This document shows, one piece after another, positions 1-7,761 of a DNA stretch of 39,465 nucleotides. The translations under genes and the position numbers were made by a program. Each line of letters opens with the position of its first letter. Within the stretch, counting starts at the first letter, position 1. Source of the stretch: Amycolatopsis mediterranei (lineage in GTDB: Bacteria; Actinomycetota; Actinomycetes; Mycobacteriales; Pseudonocardiaceae); assembly GCF_026017845.1 (NCBI RefSeq), contig NZ_CP100416.1:8638727-8678191 (forward strand), given 5' to 3'. The notes below the pieces were generated by a model. It searched no databases, was not told where the DNA came from, and saw only the letters and a list, made by a program, of their open reading frames with translations.

Positions 1-77
1 CAGTTCGCCGAGGAATGCTGAAGCAGCAGGAGACGACCAGGTGACCAGCAACATCCGGGGGTTCCGCGCTGGGCTGT

Positions 78-135
78 GGGGGGGGGGGGCCCCCCCCCCC
101 CCCCCGGGGGGGGCCCCGCCGGCGCGCCCCCCCCG
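78..135. other. homopolymer tract, probable assembly or sequencing artefact
   Basis: The tract runs as 12 G (78-89), 16 C (90-105), 8 G (106-113) and 4 C (114-117), and ends in a further run of 8 C at 127-134. It interrupts a sigma-factor gene whose recognisable sequence only begins at about 136. Bases 1-77 look like ordinary DNA: a GTG at 41 has a GGAG eight bases upstream and opens a different frame from the one used after 136. Long G and C runs that break a gene at a contig edge are typical of low-quality sequence, so no biology should be read into this stretch. Confidence 0.7.
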
Positions 136-405
136 CGGCAGGACGAGCCGGTCGCCGAACTGCCCGACGAGCCCGACTCGTCGCTGGGGCCCGAACACCA
201 CGCGCTGCGGCGCGAACTGCGTGAGCGGATGGCGAACCTGCTGGGCGTGCTGCCGCGCAAGCAGCGGGAAATCGTCGTGCTGCGCGTGGTCGTCGGCCTC
301 TCGGCGGAGGAGACGGCGGCCGCGGTGGGTTCGACGCCGGGTGCGGTGCGGGTGGCCCAGCACCGGGCGCTCGGCCAGCTGCGCAAGGTCGTGACCAGCC
401 CCTGA
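136..405 (+). CDS. SigD-type ECF sigma factor, C-terminal part (5' end damaged)
   Basis: This is the C-terminal part of a sigma-70 family factor, the RNA polymerase subunit that recognises promoters. The last 60 or so residues form region 4, the -35 binding helix-turn-helix, with the string LPRKQREIVVLRVVVGLSAE followed by ETAAAVGSTPGAVRVAQHRA. As recalled, this is almost the same as region 4 of M. tuberculosis SigD. Regions 1-3 should precede it, but the DNA upstream is the homopolymer tract at 78-135, so no true start can be given. A GTG at 41 with a GGAG ribosome site could be the genuine start of the same gene if the run lengths are wrong. It ends 16 bases before the cupin gene on the same strand. 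A second SigD-type factor lies at 729-1373 on the other strand. Confidence 0.8.
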   Translation, partial: RQDEPVAELPDEPDSSLGPEHHALRRELRERMANLLGVLPRKQREIVVLRVVVGLSAEETAAAVGSTPGAVRVAQHRALGQLRKVVTSP

Positions 406-421
406 CGGCTACCCTGGCCAG

Positions 422-724
422 GTGAGCGACAGCGAGAATTTCGAAGGACGCGATGTCGGGTCCGGAGTCTCCGTCATCCGCGAAAGCACGGACGTCGTCG
501 GCTCCGGGCCGCGGCTGCACCGGCACCCCTACACCGAGACGTTCGTCATCATCCGCGGCCGGGCCCGGTTCACCGTCGGCGACGAACAGCGCGACGGCGG
601 CGCCGGGGACGTGCTCGTCGTCCCGGCCGGCACACCGCACAAGTTCGCCGTGCTCGGCCCCGGCGTCTACGAGGCCGTGCACATCCACGAAAGCGATCAC
701 TTCATCACCGAATGGCTGGAGTGA
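422..724 (+). CDS. small single-domain cupin protein
   Basis: The product is a 100-residue one-domain cupin, a small beta-barrel fold that usually binds a metal ion. The first cupin motif reads HRHPYTETFVIIRGRARFTV at residues about 34-53 and supplies two His and a Glu. The second motif is GDVLVVPAGTPHKF at about 62-75 with its His. A third His pair lies near the C-terminus (HIHESDH). The substrate cannot be told from sequence, because cupins of this size include isomerases, dioxygenases and sugar-binding sensors. Translation starts at a GTG. The gene follows the sigma-factor fragment by 16 bases and converges with the sigma gene at 729 with only four bases between stops, so it may be cotranscribed with the upstream sigma factor. 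Confidence 0.85.
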   Translation: MSDSENFEGRDVGSGVSVIRESTDVVGSGPRLHRHPYTETFVIIRGRARFTVGDEQRDGGAGDVLVVPAGTPHKFAVLGPGVYEAVHIHESDHFITEWLE

Positions 725-728
725 CGCT

Positions 729-1373
729 TCAGAGGTCACCGTCCCCGATCATGCCGCGCAGCTTCGTCAGCGCGCGGAACTGCGTGATGCGGACGTTGCC
801 GGCGGAGATGCCCAGCGCCTCCGCCGTCTCGTTCGCCGACAGGCCGGCGACGATCCGCAGCGACAAGATCTCCTGGTGCAGCGGCGGCAGCGACGCCAGC
901 AGCCGGCCCAGGCGGGCCCCGAGGTCGAGCTCGAGGACGTGGTTCTCCGGCTCGTTGCCGCCCAGCGGCCGGTCCGGCAGCTCCGGCACCGGCTTCGACC
1001 GGTCCCTGGCCACCGAGCGGAACGCGTCGGCGACCTTGTTCGCCGCGATCGCCCGCACGAGGTACAGGAACGATCCCCCGCGGTCCTGGTAGTTCGGCAG
1101 CACCTTCAGCACCGCCAGGCACACCTCCTGGGCGACGTCGTCGGCCGAGAGGTACGACAGGTCCCGGCCACCGATCCGCGCCCGGCAGTAGCGCACGACC
1201 GTCGGCTTGATGAGCTGCAGCAGCGCCTGGACGGCGTCCGGGTCGCCGCCGCGCGCCGCGGCCACCACCGGGTCGAGCCGCTCCTTCGCCAGCGCGCCCT
1301 CCGGCCTCGGCGAATCCGCCGGCACGGTGTAGCCGTCGACGTCCGCTGCCGCCGCCGCGATCATGGTCTCCAC
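729..1373 (-). CDS. SigD-type ECF RNA polymerase sigma factor
   Basis: This is an intact sigma factor of about 214 residues, close to the 212 recalled for M. tuberculosis SigD. Region 2 holds LSADDVAQEVCLAVLKVLPN, the core and -10 binding helices, preceded by KPTVVRYCRAR. Region 4 holds LPPLHQEILSLRIVAGLSAN followed by ETAEALGISAGNVRITQFRA. A GTG start at 1373 is chosen because GGAGGAGG lies about four bases upstream. An ATG ten bases further in and a longer upstream frame are also open but have no ribosome site. No anti-sigma gene is adjacent. Having two SigD-like genes within 1.4 kb on opposite strands, with a cupin between them, suggests an old duplication, although their region 4 sequences differ a good deal. 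The regulon cannot be read from the window. Confidence 0.88.
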   Translation of the reverse strand: METMIAAAAADVDGYTVPADSPRPEGALAKERLDPVVAAARGGDPDAVQALLQLIKPTVVRYCRARIGGRDLSYLSADDVAQEVCLAVLKVLPNYQDRGGSFLYLVRAIAANKVADAFRSVARDRSKPVPELPDRPLGGNEPENHVLELDLGARLGRLLASLPPLHQEILSLRIVAGLSANETAEALGISAGNVRITQFRALTKLRGMIGDGDL

Positions 1374-1598
1374 GGGCCCTCCTCCATCCGCCACCGGGGC
1401 CTGCGTCCGTCCACAACGGACAGCTTGGTGCCTCGACGTTCCCGGTCCGGCATTAGGCGTTATCGAGGTGCTGACCAGCAACGTTGCACTGTGGTACGGG
1501 TTGTCCAGCTATTGTCCGTTAACCATTCACCACCCGGCCGGAACCGCCGCCGAGCACCGGCGGAACACCGGACAAATCGTGGACAGATCCCGGGAAAA

Positions 1599-2534
1599 TC
1601 AGGCCCAGCGGATTCCGTACGCGAAGCCGGGGGCGAGGTTCCGGAACCGGACGTGCACCTCGCCGGCGTCGTCGACCGCCAGCGTGCCACCGCTTTGCGG
1701 CCGATCGTCCGCGCCGAACGGGGAAACCTTTTCCAGCCGCACGATCCGCTTCGGCACCCGTTCACCGAACCGGACGTGCAGATCGAAAAGATCGCACGGC
1801 TGCCGCGGTACGCAGACGTAACGCGGTTCTCGCAGCTTCGCCCGGAATCGCAGGCCGACCTCGTGCCGCTTGCCGCGGCACAACGGCTCCGGAAGCCGCA
1901 ACACGACTCCGGCCCGATCACTCGATTCCCGCACCCGGCCGGCCAGCACACCGCCGTGGAACACGTCGACGCCGAGATCCGGATCGCTCGATTCGCCGGT
2001 GACCGGCAACGTCGGCGCCAGGTCGAGCACGGCGATTTCGTCGGCGTCGGCGATCACCCGCCGGAATTCGAACGCCTCCGGCACCGGCTGGTCGAGAGCC
2101 AGCGTGACGCGCAGTTCTTCGGTGTGCCAGCCACGCCCCGGATACTGCCGGGGCGCGGGTACGGCCGCCGCGACGGCCAGCGCGGCGATCTGCTCGATGC
2201 CCTCGTCGATCCGCCGCCGGACCGTCCGGTCGTCGCGGTCGAGCGTGATCGCCGCCCAGTGCACCCGTTCCTGGTAGAACGGTTTCCGCGCCCGGTCGTC
2301 GAGCGCGAATGCGGCGAGCAAAGCGATCTTCAGATCGTCCGGCAACGACTCGACCAGCGGGCGCAATCGGTCGGACAGCTTACGCCGCATCTCCACGGTT
2401 CCGTCATCTTCGAGAATGCCGCAAGTGCAACGCAATGCGGGGCCGATCCGGTCCGCGAGCGGTGTCGTGAAAATTGCCCTCCCTTTGCGCAGGGCCTTGA
2501 GTTCGCCGACCACGTCCGCCGTACTGAGGCTCAC
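1599..2534 (-). CDS. conserved actinobacterial protein of unknown function
   Basis: I do not recognise a named family for this 311-residue soluble protein. The N-terminal third is helical and regulator-like: VGELKALRKGRAI near residues 8-20, a pair of cysteines in LRCTCG near 34-39, and a basic RTVRRRIDEGIEQIA near 119-133. The rest looks like two beta-rich domains with many Val, Arg and Asp residues. There is no signal peptide or membrane segment. The start is set at the GTG at 2534 because GGGGAGGGGAAC precedes it; the longer reading to 2603 lacks a ribosome site. The layout resembles a group of Amycolatopsis and Streptomyces proteins that join a small DNA-binding-like head to a variable C-terminal domain, but that is only an impression. 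It is transcribed away from the inverted repeat at 2800-2841. Confidence 0.65.
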   Translation of the reverse strand: MSLSTADVVGELKALRKGRAIFTTPLADRIGPALRCTCGILEDDGTVEMRRKLSDRLRPLVESLPDDLKIALLAAFALDDRARKPFYQERVHWAAITLDRDDRTVRRRIDEGIEQIAALAVAAAVPAPRQYPGRGWHTEELRVTLALDQPVPEAFEFRRVIADADEIAVLDLAPTLPVTGESSDPDLGVDVFHGGVLAGRVRESSDRAGVVLRLPEPLCRGKRHEVGLRFRAKLREPRYVCVPRQPCDLFDLHVRFGERVPKRIVRLEKVSPFGADDRPQSGGTLAVDDAGEVHVRFRNLAPGFAYGIRWA

Positions 2535-2799
2535 CGTTCCCCTCCCCTTCCACGCACGGAGGTCAATGTTCGTCAGCGTCACCGCCGATGTCCAGTCGAT
2601 CACGCTCCGGCAAACGGATCGTTATCCCGCGGTTTCCGTTCCGGCCACCACGGGAAAGGACGAAACTCATTGGCGTTCCGATAACAAGGGCCGCATTGCG
2701 CCGCAACGATTTCGCGGCGGAAACTCACGCGACCCGGCCTGTCGAACGTGTCGAAATGACGAAGGCGGGTTCGCCGCCGCACCGCGCTTCCCGGCGGGG

Positions 2800-2841
2800 C
2801 ACGTTCACCCGGGCGGCGCACCACTCCCGCGGGTGAACGTG
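2800..2841. repeat. 12-bp perfect inverted repeat in a 363-bp gene-poor gap
   Basis: The arms CACGTTCACCCG (2800-2811) and CGGGTGAACGTG (2830-2841) are exact reverse complements separated by 18 bases. They lie in the gap 2535-2897 between the start of the unknown gene at 2534 and the possible small membrane gene at 2898. The long spacer and absence of a T-run argue against a simple terminator, so an operator with two half-sites, or a mRNA leader structure, is more likely. The rest of the gap shows no convincing gene. Confidence 0.6.
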
Positions 2842-2897
2842 ACCGGGCCGTTGCCCGGCGCGGGTTGACGGCGGCCCGCCGCGGGTACTTGTTGATC

Positions 2898-3074
2898 ATG
2901 AGCCCGAGGATGTGGCGCCTGCTGATCTCGGGGTCGCTGCGGCTGTTCCTGATCAGCGCCGTGCCGGCCGCCGCGCACCTGTCCGTGCTCGTCGGACTGG
3001 CGGCGGGGGTGATCGCGTTCATCGTGCCGGCCCCGCGCAGCCGGCACGACGACCGCGCCGGCCCGGGCGGCTAG
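2898..3074 (+). CDS. possible small membrane protein
   Basis: This 58-residue reading frame starts at an ATG and codes for MSPRMWRLLISGSLRLFLIS, then a run of Ala, Val, Leu, Gly and Ile with two potential membrane segments (about residues 8-22 and 24-43), and a charged tail with Arg, His and Asp. No ribosome site is visible. The hydrophobic segment is free of charged residues, which is unusual for a chance frame in this GC-rich DNA, but there is no family to support it. An opposing frame covers the same bases and looks like a shadow. The call is tentative. Confidence 0.35.
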   Translation: MSPRMWRLLISGSLRLFLISAVPAAAHLSVLVGLAAGVIAFIVPAPRSRHDDRAGPGG

Positions 3075-3234
3075 CGACCCCGCACCCCGCCTGCCACCAG
3101 GGGAGCTTTTCGGCGTTCCGCACCGCCCGGATCGACTCGCCTGCCGTCCGCGCTTCCCCGCGCACGCGGGCGGCGCCGAGCAGGTCGAGGCGGGTGCGGC
3201 CGGCGACCGGCGTCAGCCACGCCCCGCGCCCGGC

Positions 3235-4287
3235 TCACCCGCGGCGCCGCACGCACCGGCCGCGCAGCACCACCGCCGCCGGGTCGGCCAGCTGACCCGG
3301 GTCGGCCCGGGGATCCCGGTCGTAGACCACCGCGTCCGCCGGGGCTCCGGGCTCCAGACCGCCCAGTCCCAGGTACTCCCGCGCGTGCCACGACGCCGCC
3401 GCCAGTGCCTCGTGCGGCCGCACGCCCGCGGCCACCAGCGCCCGGATCTCGGCGACGATCCCGCCGTGCGGCAGGGAATCCGTGCCCGCCAGCACGCGCA
3501 CACCGGCTTCCGCCGCGGCCGCCGTCAGCGCGCCGTGCACCCGCGCGCCGCTCAGGTACCACGTCCGGGCCGGGCTGTCCGGCTCCTGTTCCCGGCGCCG
3601 CAGGCCTCCGGTGATCACCGACAGCGTCGGGGTCAACGCCGTGCCCTGGGCAGCCATCCGCGCCAGCAGGTCCGGGTCCAGGCACATCCCGTGCTCGAGC
3701 GAGTCGACGCCCGCCGCGACCGCGGCAGCGCCGCCCTCGGGGTGCTGGCTGTGCACCGCGACCCGCCCGCCGGCCGCGTGCACCTCCCGCACGACGGCCC
3801 GCAGCACGTCCACCGGCACCGCGGAATCCCCGACGCGCCAGTCCGCGATGATCTTCGCCCAGCCGGTCCGGGCGGCCTGCGCCCCCGCCAGCGCGGGCAG
3901 CTCGTCATGCGAAGCGCGGCGGCCCCAGCCGTCGAAGAACTGGCCGTGCTGCGCCAGCCACGGTCCCGCGTGCCGGGCCCGCGGCACGTCGGGGTCCTCG
4001 CCGAACCACGGCGGCGGCTCGCCCGGCAGCCCGGGTGACCGGATCAGCGTGACCCCCGCGTCGACGTGCTGGTGCAGCTGTTCCCGGAGCAGTTCGGGGT
4101 CCATCGGCTGCCCCGGTTCCGCGACACCGGGGTGGGTGTGGGCGTCGACCAGGCCGGGCACCAGCCAGCCTTCGCCCACCAGGGCCGCGCCGGGCACCGG
4201 ATCGGTCGTCCAGCGGTCCCCGTCGGCGTAGAGGTCGACGTACTCACCGCTGGGCAGCACGTACCCCCGGATGCGCGTGATCACCAC
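3235..4287 (-). CDS. metal-dependent amidohydrolase (imidazolonepropionase-like)
   Basis: This is an amidohydrolase-superfamily enzyme of about 350 residues, which hydrolyses C-N bonds with one or two metal ions in a TIM barrel. The metal-binding HTH is in LVDAHTHPG at residues about 46-54. The likely carboxylated lysine is in WAKIIADW, further metal ligands are in VAVHSQ and SLEHG, and the catalytic Asp is in LAGTDSLPHGG. The C-terminus has the family ending in which a small beta domain closes (LGLGGLEPGAPADAVVYDRD). The start is uncertain: adjacent GTG codons at 4287 and 4284 begin the beta domain, whereas the longer frame to 4368 adds a basic stretch that resembles noncoding DNA. The natural substrate is not evident. 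It is divergent from the c-di-GMP gene at 4422. Confidence 0.85.
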   Translation of the reverse strand: MVITRIRGYVLPSGEYVDLYADGDRWTTDPVPGAALVGEGWLVPGLVDAHTHPGVAEPGQPMDPELLREQLHQHVDAGVTLIRSPGLPGEPPPWFGEDPDVPRARHAGPWLAQHGQFFDGWGRRASHDELPALAGAQAARTGWAKIIADWRVGDSAVPVDVLRAVVREVHAAGGRVAVHSQHPEGGAAAVAAGVDSLEHGMCLDPDLLARMAAQGTALTPTLSVITGGLRRREQEPDSPARTWYLSGARVHGALTAAAAEAGVRVLAGTDSLPHGGIVAEIRALVAAGVRPHEALAAASWHAREYLGLGGLEPGAPADAVVYDRDPRADPGQLADPAAVVLRGRCVRRRG

Positions 4288-4421
4288 GCCGACCGTACCC
4301 GCGCACGCGGCCCGGCGTAGGCGCGAGTGCCGTCCGGCGGCGGTGCCGGTGCGCTTGTGCGTGATCACGCGCGGTGTAGTGTTTGCCGGTCCGACCGGCG
4401 TGCGTGACCGCGTGAGGTGCC

Positions 4422-6734
4422 ATGACAGTGCGGCGGTACCCAGTGGCGATCCTGCTCGTCCTGGTCACGGCGGCCCTGGTCGTGGTCAACGGCTTCGCCT
4501 TCTGGGGCGACACCTTCGCCCTCTGGGTCGACGACGGCATGCAGCTGAGCGCCGGGCTCGCCGGGGTGGTCTGCGGGATCCTCGTCGCGCGGCGCGTCCG
4601 CGAGCACCAGCGGTGGTGGCGGGTGCTGGTCGCGCTCGGCATGACCGGCTGGTCGCTCGGCCAGTGCGTCTGGTCCTGGTACCAGCTGATCGACGGCCGC
4701 GGCCTGCCCTCGCCGTCACTGGCCGACGTCGGGTACCTGAGCTTCCCCGTGTTCGCCCTCGCCGCCCTGTTCGTGCTCGCCAGGGCCCGGGCGCGGCCGG
4801 ACCGCGAGCGCTGGCAGCCCGCCCAGTGGACCGCGCACTTCGGCGTCGCGGTGGTGCTCGACGGGCTCGTCGTCACCGGGTCGCTGTTCATCCTCACCTG
4901 GACCGCGGCGCTCGGGCAGGTCGTCCGGGCCACCGGGCCGGACGCGCTGACCTGGGCCGTCGCCATCGCCTACCCGCTGTCGGACCTGGTGGTCGTGGTC
5001 GTCGCGGTGCTGCTGGTCGTGTTCGACCGGGTGGACCGCCCGTACCGCGCGAACCTCATGCTGGCCGCCGTCGGGATCGTCGCGCTGGCCTGCTCGGACA
5101 GCGTGTTCGCCTACCTGGTCAGCATCGGCGCGGAAAGCATGAAGCCGTGGTCGGACGCCGGATTCGTGCTCGGCCCGCTGTTCATCGCCTTCGCCTTGCT
5201 GGTCACGCCCGGTACGCGGCGGCGTGACGACGCGGGCCAGCCGGTCGGCGTCGACTGGTGGCAGGTGGCGCTGCCGTACCTGCCGGTCACCGCGGTCGCG
5301 CTGCTGATCACCGTGCAGATCGTGGCCGGGGCCGGCCCGGACGGCGTCGAGGTGTTCGTCGGCGCGCTCGTGGTGTTCCTGGTGCTCGCCCGGCAGCTGC
5401 TTTCCCTGCTGGACAACCGGTTGCTGCTGCGCCGGGTGTACGAGGGCCAGCAGCAGCTGACCCACCAGGCCTACCACGACCCGCTCACCGGGCTGGCCAA
5501 CCGCGCGCTGTTCGCCGACCGGCTGGACCGGGCCGTCGAGCAGGGCACGGACGGCGGGCACGGGCCACTCGTGCTGATCTTCGTCGACTTGGACGACTTC
5601 AAGGAGGTCAACGACCGGTTCGGGCACGCGGGCGGGGACGTCCTGCTGCACGCGGTCGCCCAGCGGCTGCTGAGCTGCGTGCGCACCGGCGACACCGTCG
5701 CCCGGCTGGGTGGCGACGAGTTCGCGATCCTGCTGGAAGGCGAGGTCGACGCCCCGCAGGCCGTCGCCGACCGGATCCAGAGCGCGCTGCGGCGGCCGTT
5801 CGCGGTGCACGGCACGCTGGTCCCGGTCCGGGCGAGCATGGGCCTGGTGGTGCCGGACCCGGCCGAGCCGGCGATCACCGCCGACGTGCTGCTGGGCCGC
5901 GCGGACACGTCGATGTACGCGGGCAAGCGGCTCGGCAAGGACACCACGGTGGTGTACCACCCGTCCCCGGACGGGCCCCCCGACTTCCCGTCGGCTCTGC
6001 GCCGCGCGGGCGGCGGCCTCCCGGAGGGCTTCGCCCTGGTGTTCCAGCCGATCGTGCGGCTGGCCGACGAGCAGCCGGTGGCGGTGGAGGCGCTGGCCCG
6101 CTGGACCGCGCGGGACGGCACCGCGGTGTCGCCCGAGACGTTCGTCCGCGCCGCGGAAGGCGCCGGTCTCGGCGCGGAACTGGACGCGCTGGTGCTGGAC
6201 CTGGCCTGCCGCGAGATCACCACGGCCGGCATCGACCTCACCGTGCACGTCAACGTGTGCGCGAGCCGGCTCGGTGCCGCCTCGCTGGAGCAGAGCGTCG
6301 AGTCCGCGCTGGACCGCTACGGCCTGCCGGCCGAACGGCTGATCGTCGAGATCACCGAGACGGTGCCGGTGCCGGACCTGGCGGCGGGCGCGGCCGCGAT
6401 CCGCCGCCTGCAGGACCTCGGCGTGCGGGTGGCGCTCGACGACTTCGGTGCGGGGTACAGCTCGCTGACCGTGCTGCACGCGCTGCCGGTCGACCTGATC
6501 AAGCTGGACCGCGCGCTGACGACGGGCGTCCGCCCGGACCGCGACGCGGCGCTGTGCCGGTCGCTGGTCGGGCTGTGCGCCGACCTCGAGGTGGCGGTGG
6601 TCGCGGAGGGCATCGAGACGGCCGAGCAGGCCGAACTGGTCACCCGCGCGGGCTGCACGACGGCCCAGGGCTACCGCTTCGGCCACCCGGCCGGGCTGGC
6701 TTCACTGCGGCTGTCGACGCTTTCGGCCGGTTAA
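4422..6734 (+). CDS. membrane GGDEF-EAL cyclic-di-GMP synthase/phosphodiesterase
   Basis: This 770-residue enzyme is predicted to make and/or degrade the messenger c-di-GMP. The first 330 or so residues hold about nine membrane spans with no obvious extracellular sensor domain. The diguanylate cyclase domain begins at DPLTGLANR; its active site GGDEF is intact at residues 430-434, and a product-inhibition RxxD site (RTGD, 421-424) sits five residues before it. The phosphodiesterase domain has EAL at 556-558, a catalytic Asn in HVNVCA, ITET, DDFGAGYSSL with Asp 673-674, IKLD, EGIE and QGY. All the catalytic positions I can identify are kept, so both activities look possible. The arrangement recalls RmdB-type proteins of Streptomyces. 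ATG 4422 has GAGG just upstream. A hairpin terminator follows the stop. Confidence 0.93.
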   Translation: MTVRRYPVAILLVLVTAALVVVNGFAFWGDTFALWVDDGMQLSAGLAGVVCGILVARRVREHQRWWRVLVALGMTGWSLGQCVWSWYQLIDGRGLPSPSLADVGYLSFPVFALAALFVLARARARPDRERWQPAQWTAHFGVAVVLDGLVVTGSLFILTWTAALGQVVRATGPDALTWAVAIAYPLSDLVVVVVAVLLVVFDRVDRPYRANLMLAAVGIVALACSDSVFAYLVSIGAESMKPWSDAGFVLGPLFIAFALLVTPGTRRRDDAGQPVGVDWWQVALPYLPVTAVALLITVQIVAGAGPDGVEVFVGALVVFLVLARQLLSLLDNRLLLRRVYEGQQQLTHQAYHDPLTGLANRALFADRLDRAVEQGTDGGHGPLVLIFVDLDDFKEVNDRFGHAGGDVLLHAVAQRLLSCVRTGDTVARLGGDEFAILLEGEVDAPQAVADRIQSALRRPFAVHGTLVPVRASMGLVVPDPAEPAITADVLLGRADTSMYAGKRLGKDTTVVYHPSPDGPPDFPSALRRAGGGLPEGFALVFQPIVRLADEQPVAVEALARWTARDGTAVSPETFVRAAEGAGLGAELDALVLDLACREITTAGIDLTVHVNVCASRLGAASLEQSVESALDRYGLPAERLIVEITETVPVPDLAAGAAAIRRLQDLGVRVALDDFGAGYSSLTVLHALPVDLIKLDRALTTGVRPDRDAALCRSLVGLCADLEVAVVAEGIETAEQAELVTRAGCTTAQGYRFGHPAGLASLRLSTLSAG

Positions 6735-6757
6735 CGCGGCGGGGCGGGCCCGCCGCG
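6735..6757. terminator. bidirectional hairpin between convergent genes
   Basis: The arms CGCGGCGGG (6735-6743) and CCCGCCGCG (6749-6757) form a perfect 9-bp stem with a five-base loop. It begins directly after the TAA of the c-di-GMP gene and ends 12 bases before the stop of the cyclase-family gene on the other strand, so it can serve both transcripts. There is no T-run, as is usual in actinomycetes. Confidence 0.7.
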
Positions 6758-6769
6758 AACCTCCGCCGG

Positions 6770-7597
6770 TCAGCTCGCCTGCACCCCCGGGGGCAGCACG
6801 CCGAAGATCGTCGCCGTGGAGCCCGCCCCGTTCCGGTTGATCGGGCCGCCCACCAGCACCCACGCGCCCGTCGTCGGCAGCGCCTTCAGGTTCGCCAGGA
6901 TTTCGAGGCTGATCCGGTGCCGTCGGTAGACCAGCTTGGACACCGTGTACGTCTCGTCGGTGCCGACGTCCGGGCTGAACGTGTCGGTGCCCGTTCCGCC
7001 GCGGCGGCCCAGGCGCCCGGTGTCGATCAGCCACTGCACCGCGGGGATCGAGAACCCCGGCTGGTGCAGTACGCCGTCGGCGCCGGTGTTCGGGTACGCC
7101 GGGGTGCCCCACTTGGCGTCCCAGCCGGTCCACAGCACCACCACGGACTCGTCCGGGATCCGGCCGTGGCGCTTCTCCCACGCCTTGAGGTCGTCGACCG
7201 TGACGGCGTAGTCCGGGTTCGCCGCGGCCTTCGCCCGCACGTCGACTTTCACGGCGGGCCGGAACAGGTCCGCCGGGTCCATGTCGTCGGCGAGCGGCTC
7301 CCCGGTGTTGAAGTGCCCGGGCGCGCCCCAGTGCGTCCCGGTGTGCTCGCCTTCGCGGACGAACTGCAGGTAGTAGCCGTCTTCGGGGATGGTGGCGATG
7401 GTCTCCAGCTCGAAGGCCGGATCCCCGGGGAAGACGTTGGTCGTGGCGGGGTCGTTGACGTGCGACAGGTTGACCAGGTTCAGCTGGTCCAGCCGGACCG
7501 GCGGCGCGGTTTCGGCGGCCTGGGCCGTCCGTCCGGACAGCGCGGCGCCGAACACCCCGGCCAGCCCCGCGGCCAGCACCTTGCGTCTCATCGGCAT
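6770..7597 (-). CDS. exported cyclase-family hydrolase (kynurenine formamidase-like fold)
   Basis: This 275-residue protein belongs to the metal-dependent cyclase family, named after polyketide cyclases and related to bacterial kynurenine formamidase. The signature HTGTHWGAPGH is at residues 85-95. The usual pattern is HxGTHxDxPxH, so the metal-ligand Asp position is Gly here (residue 91). Secreted actinobacterial members often share this form, as far as I recall, but the metal site may differ. The N-terminus MPMRRKVLAAGLAGVFGAAL followed by an AxA-type site near residue 27 looks like a Tat or Sec signal peptide. The ATG at 7597 is preceded by AAAGGTGAT. A hairpin pair lies upstream, between this gene and the divergent DUF5709 gene. 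The substrate is unknown. Confidence 0.85.
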   Translation of the reverse strand: MPMRRKVLAAGLAGVFGAALSGRTAQAAETAPPVRLDQLNLVNLSHVNDPATTNVFPGDPAFELETIATIPEDGYYLQFVREGEHTGTHWGAPGHFNTGEPLADDMDPADLFRPAVKVDVRAKAAANPDYAVTVDDLKAWEKRHGRIPDESVVVLWTGWDAKWGTPAYPNTGADGVLHQPGFSIPAVQWLIDTGRLGRRGGTGTDTFSPDVGTDETYTVSKLVYRRHRISLEILANLKALPTTGAWVLVGGPINRNGAGSTATIFGVLPPGVQAS

Positions 7598-7656
7598 GAG
7601 GGATCACCTTTCACCGGCGGCACCGCCGAAGTGGCGGCCCGTGCACGGTCTTCTTG

Positions 7657-7701
7657 CGGGGGTCCGGGTGGCGGAGCCCCCGGCCCGGGGCGAAGCCCCG
7701 G
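7657..7701. repeat. two adjacent GC hairpins in a divergent intergenic gap
   Basis: The first hairpin pairs CGGGGG (7657-7662) with CCCCCG (7677-7682); inner bases TCC and GGA extend the stem. The second pairs CCGGGGC (7685-7691) with GCCCCGG (7695-7701) around a GAA loop. The motif type, with GGGGTCC-like and CCGGGGCGAAGCCCCGG elements, is familiar from actinomycete 3' gene ends, but here it lies between two divergent starts (7597 and 7762). Confidence 0.6.
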
Positions 7702-7761
7702 CACGACACCGTCATATCACCCGGGCTGGGCGCGGCCAATGAGTTGCGCGAAGATGGAGCC

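Noticed and set aside
1599..2534. Calling this gene an Xre-type transcription factor
   Set aside because: The N-terminal strings are only suggestive; no complete helix-turn-helix is evident.
453..2684. A 743-codon open frame on the plus strand
   Set aside because: It runs through the cupin gene and antisense to a sigma factor and the unknown gene; its composition (Arg, Pro, Gln rich) is that of a GC-rich shadow frame without family motifs.
2600..3022. 140-codon minus-strand frame over the inverted repeat
   Set aside because: Arg-rich, no family and no ribosome site; it also covers the inverted repeat in a noncoding gap.
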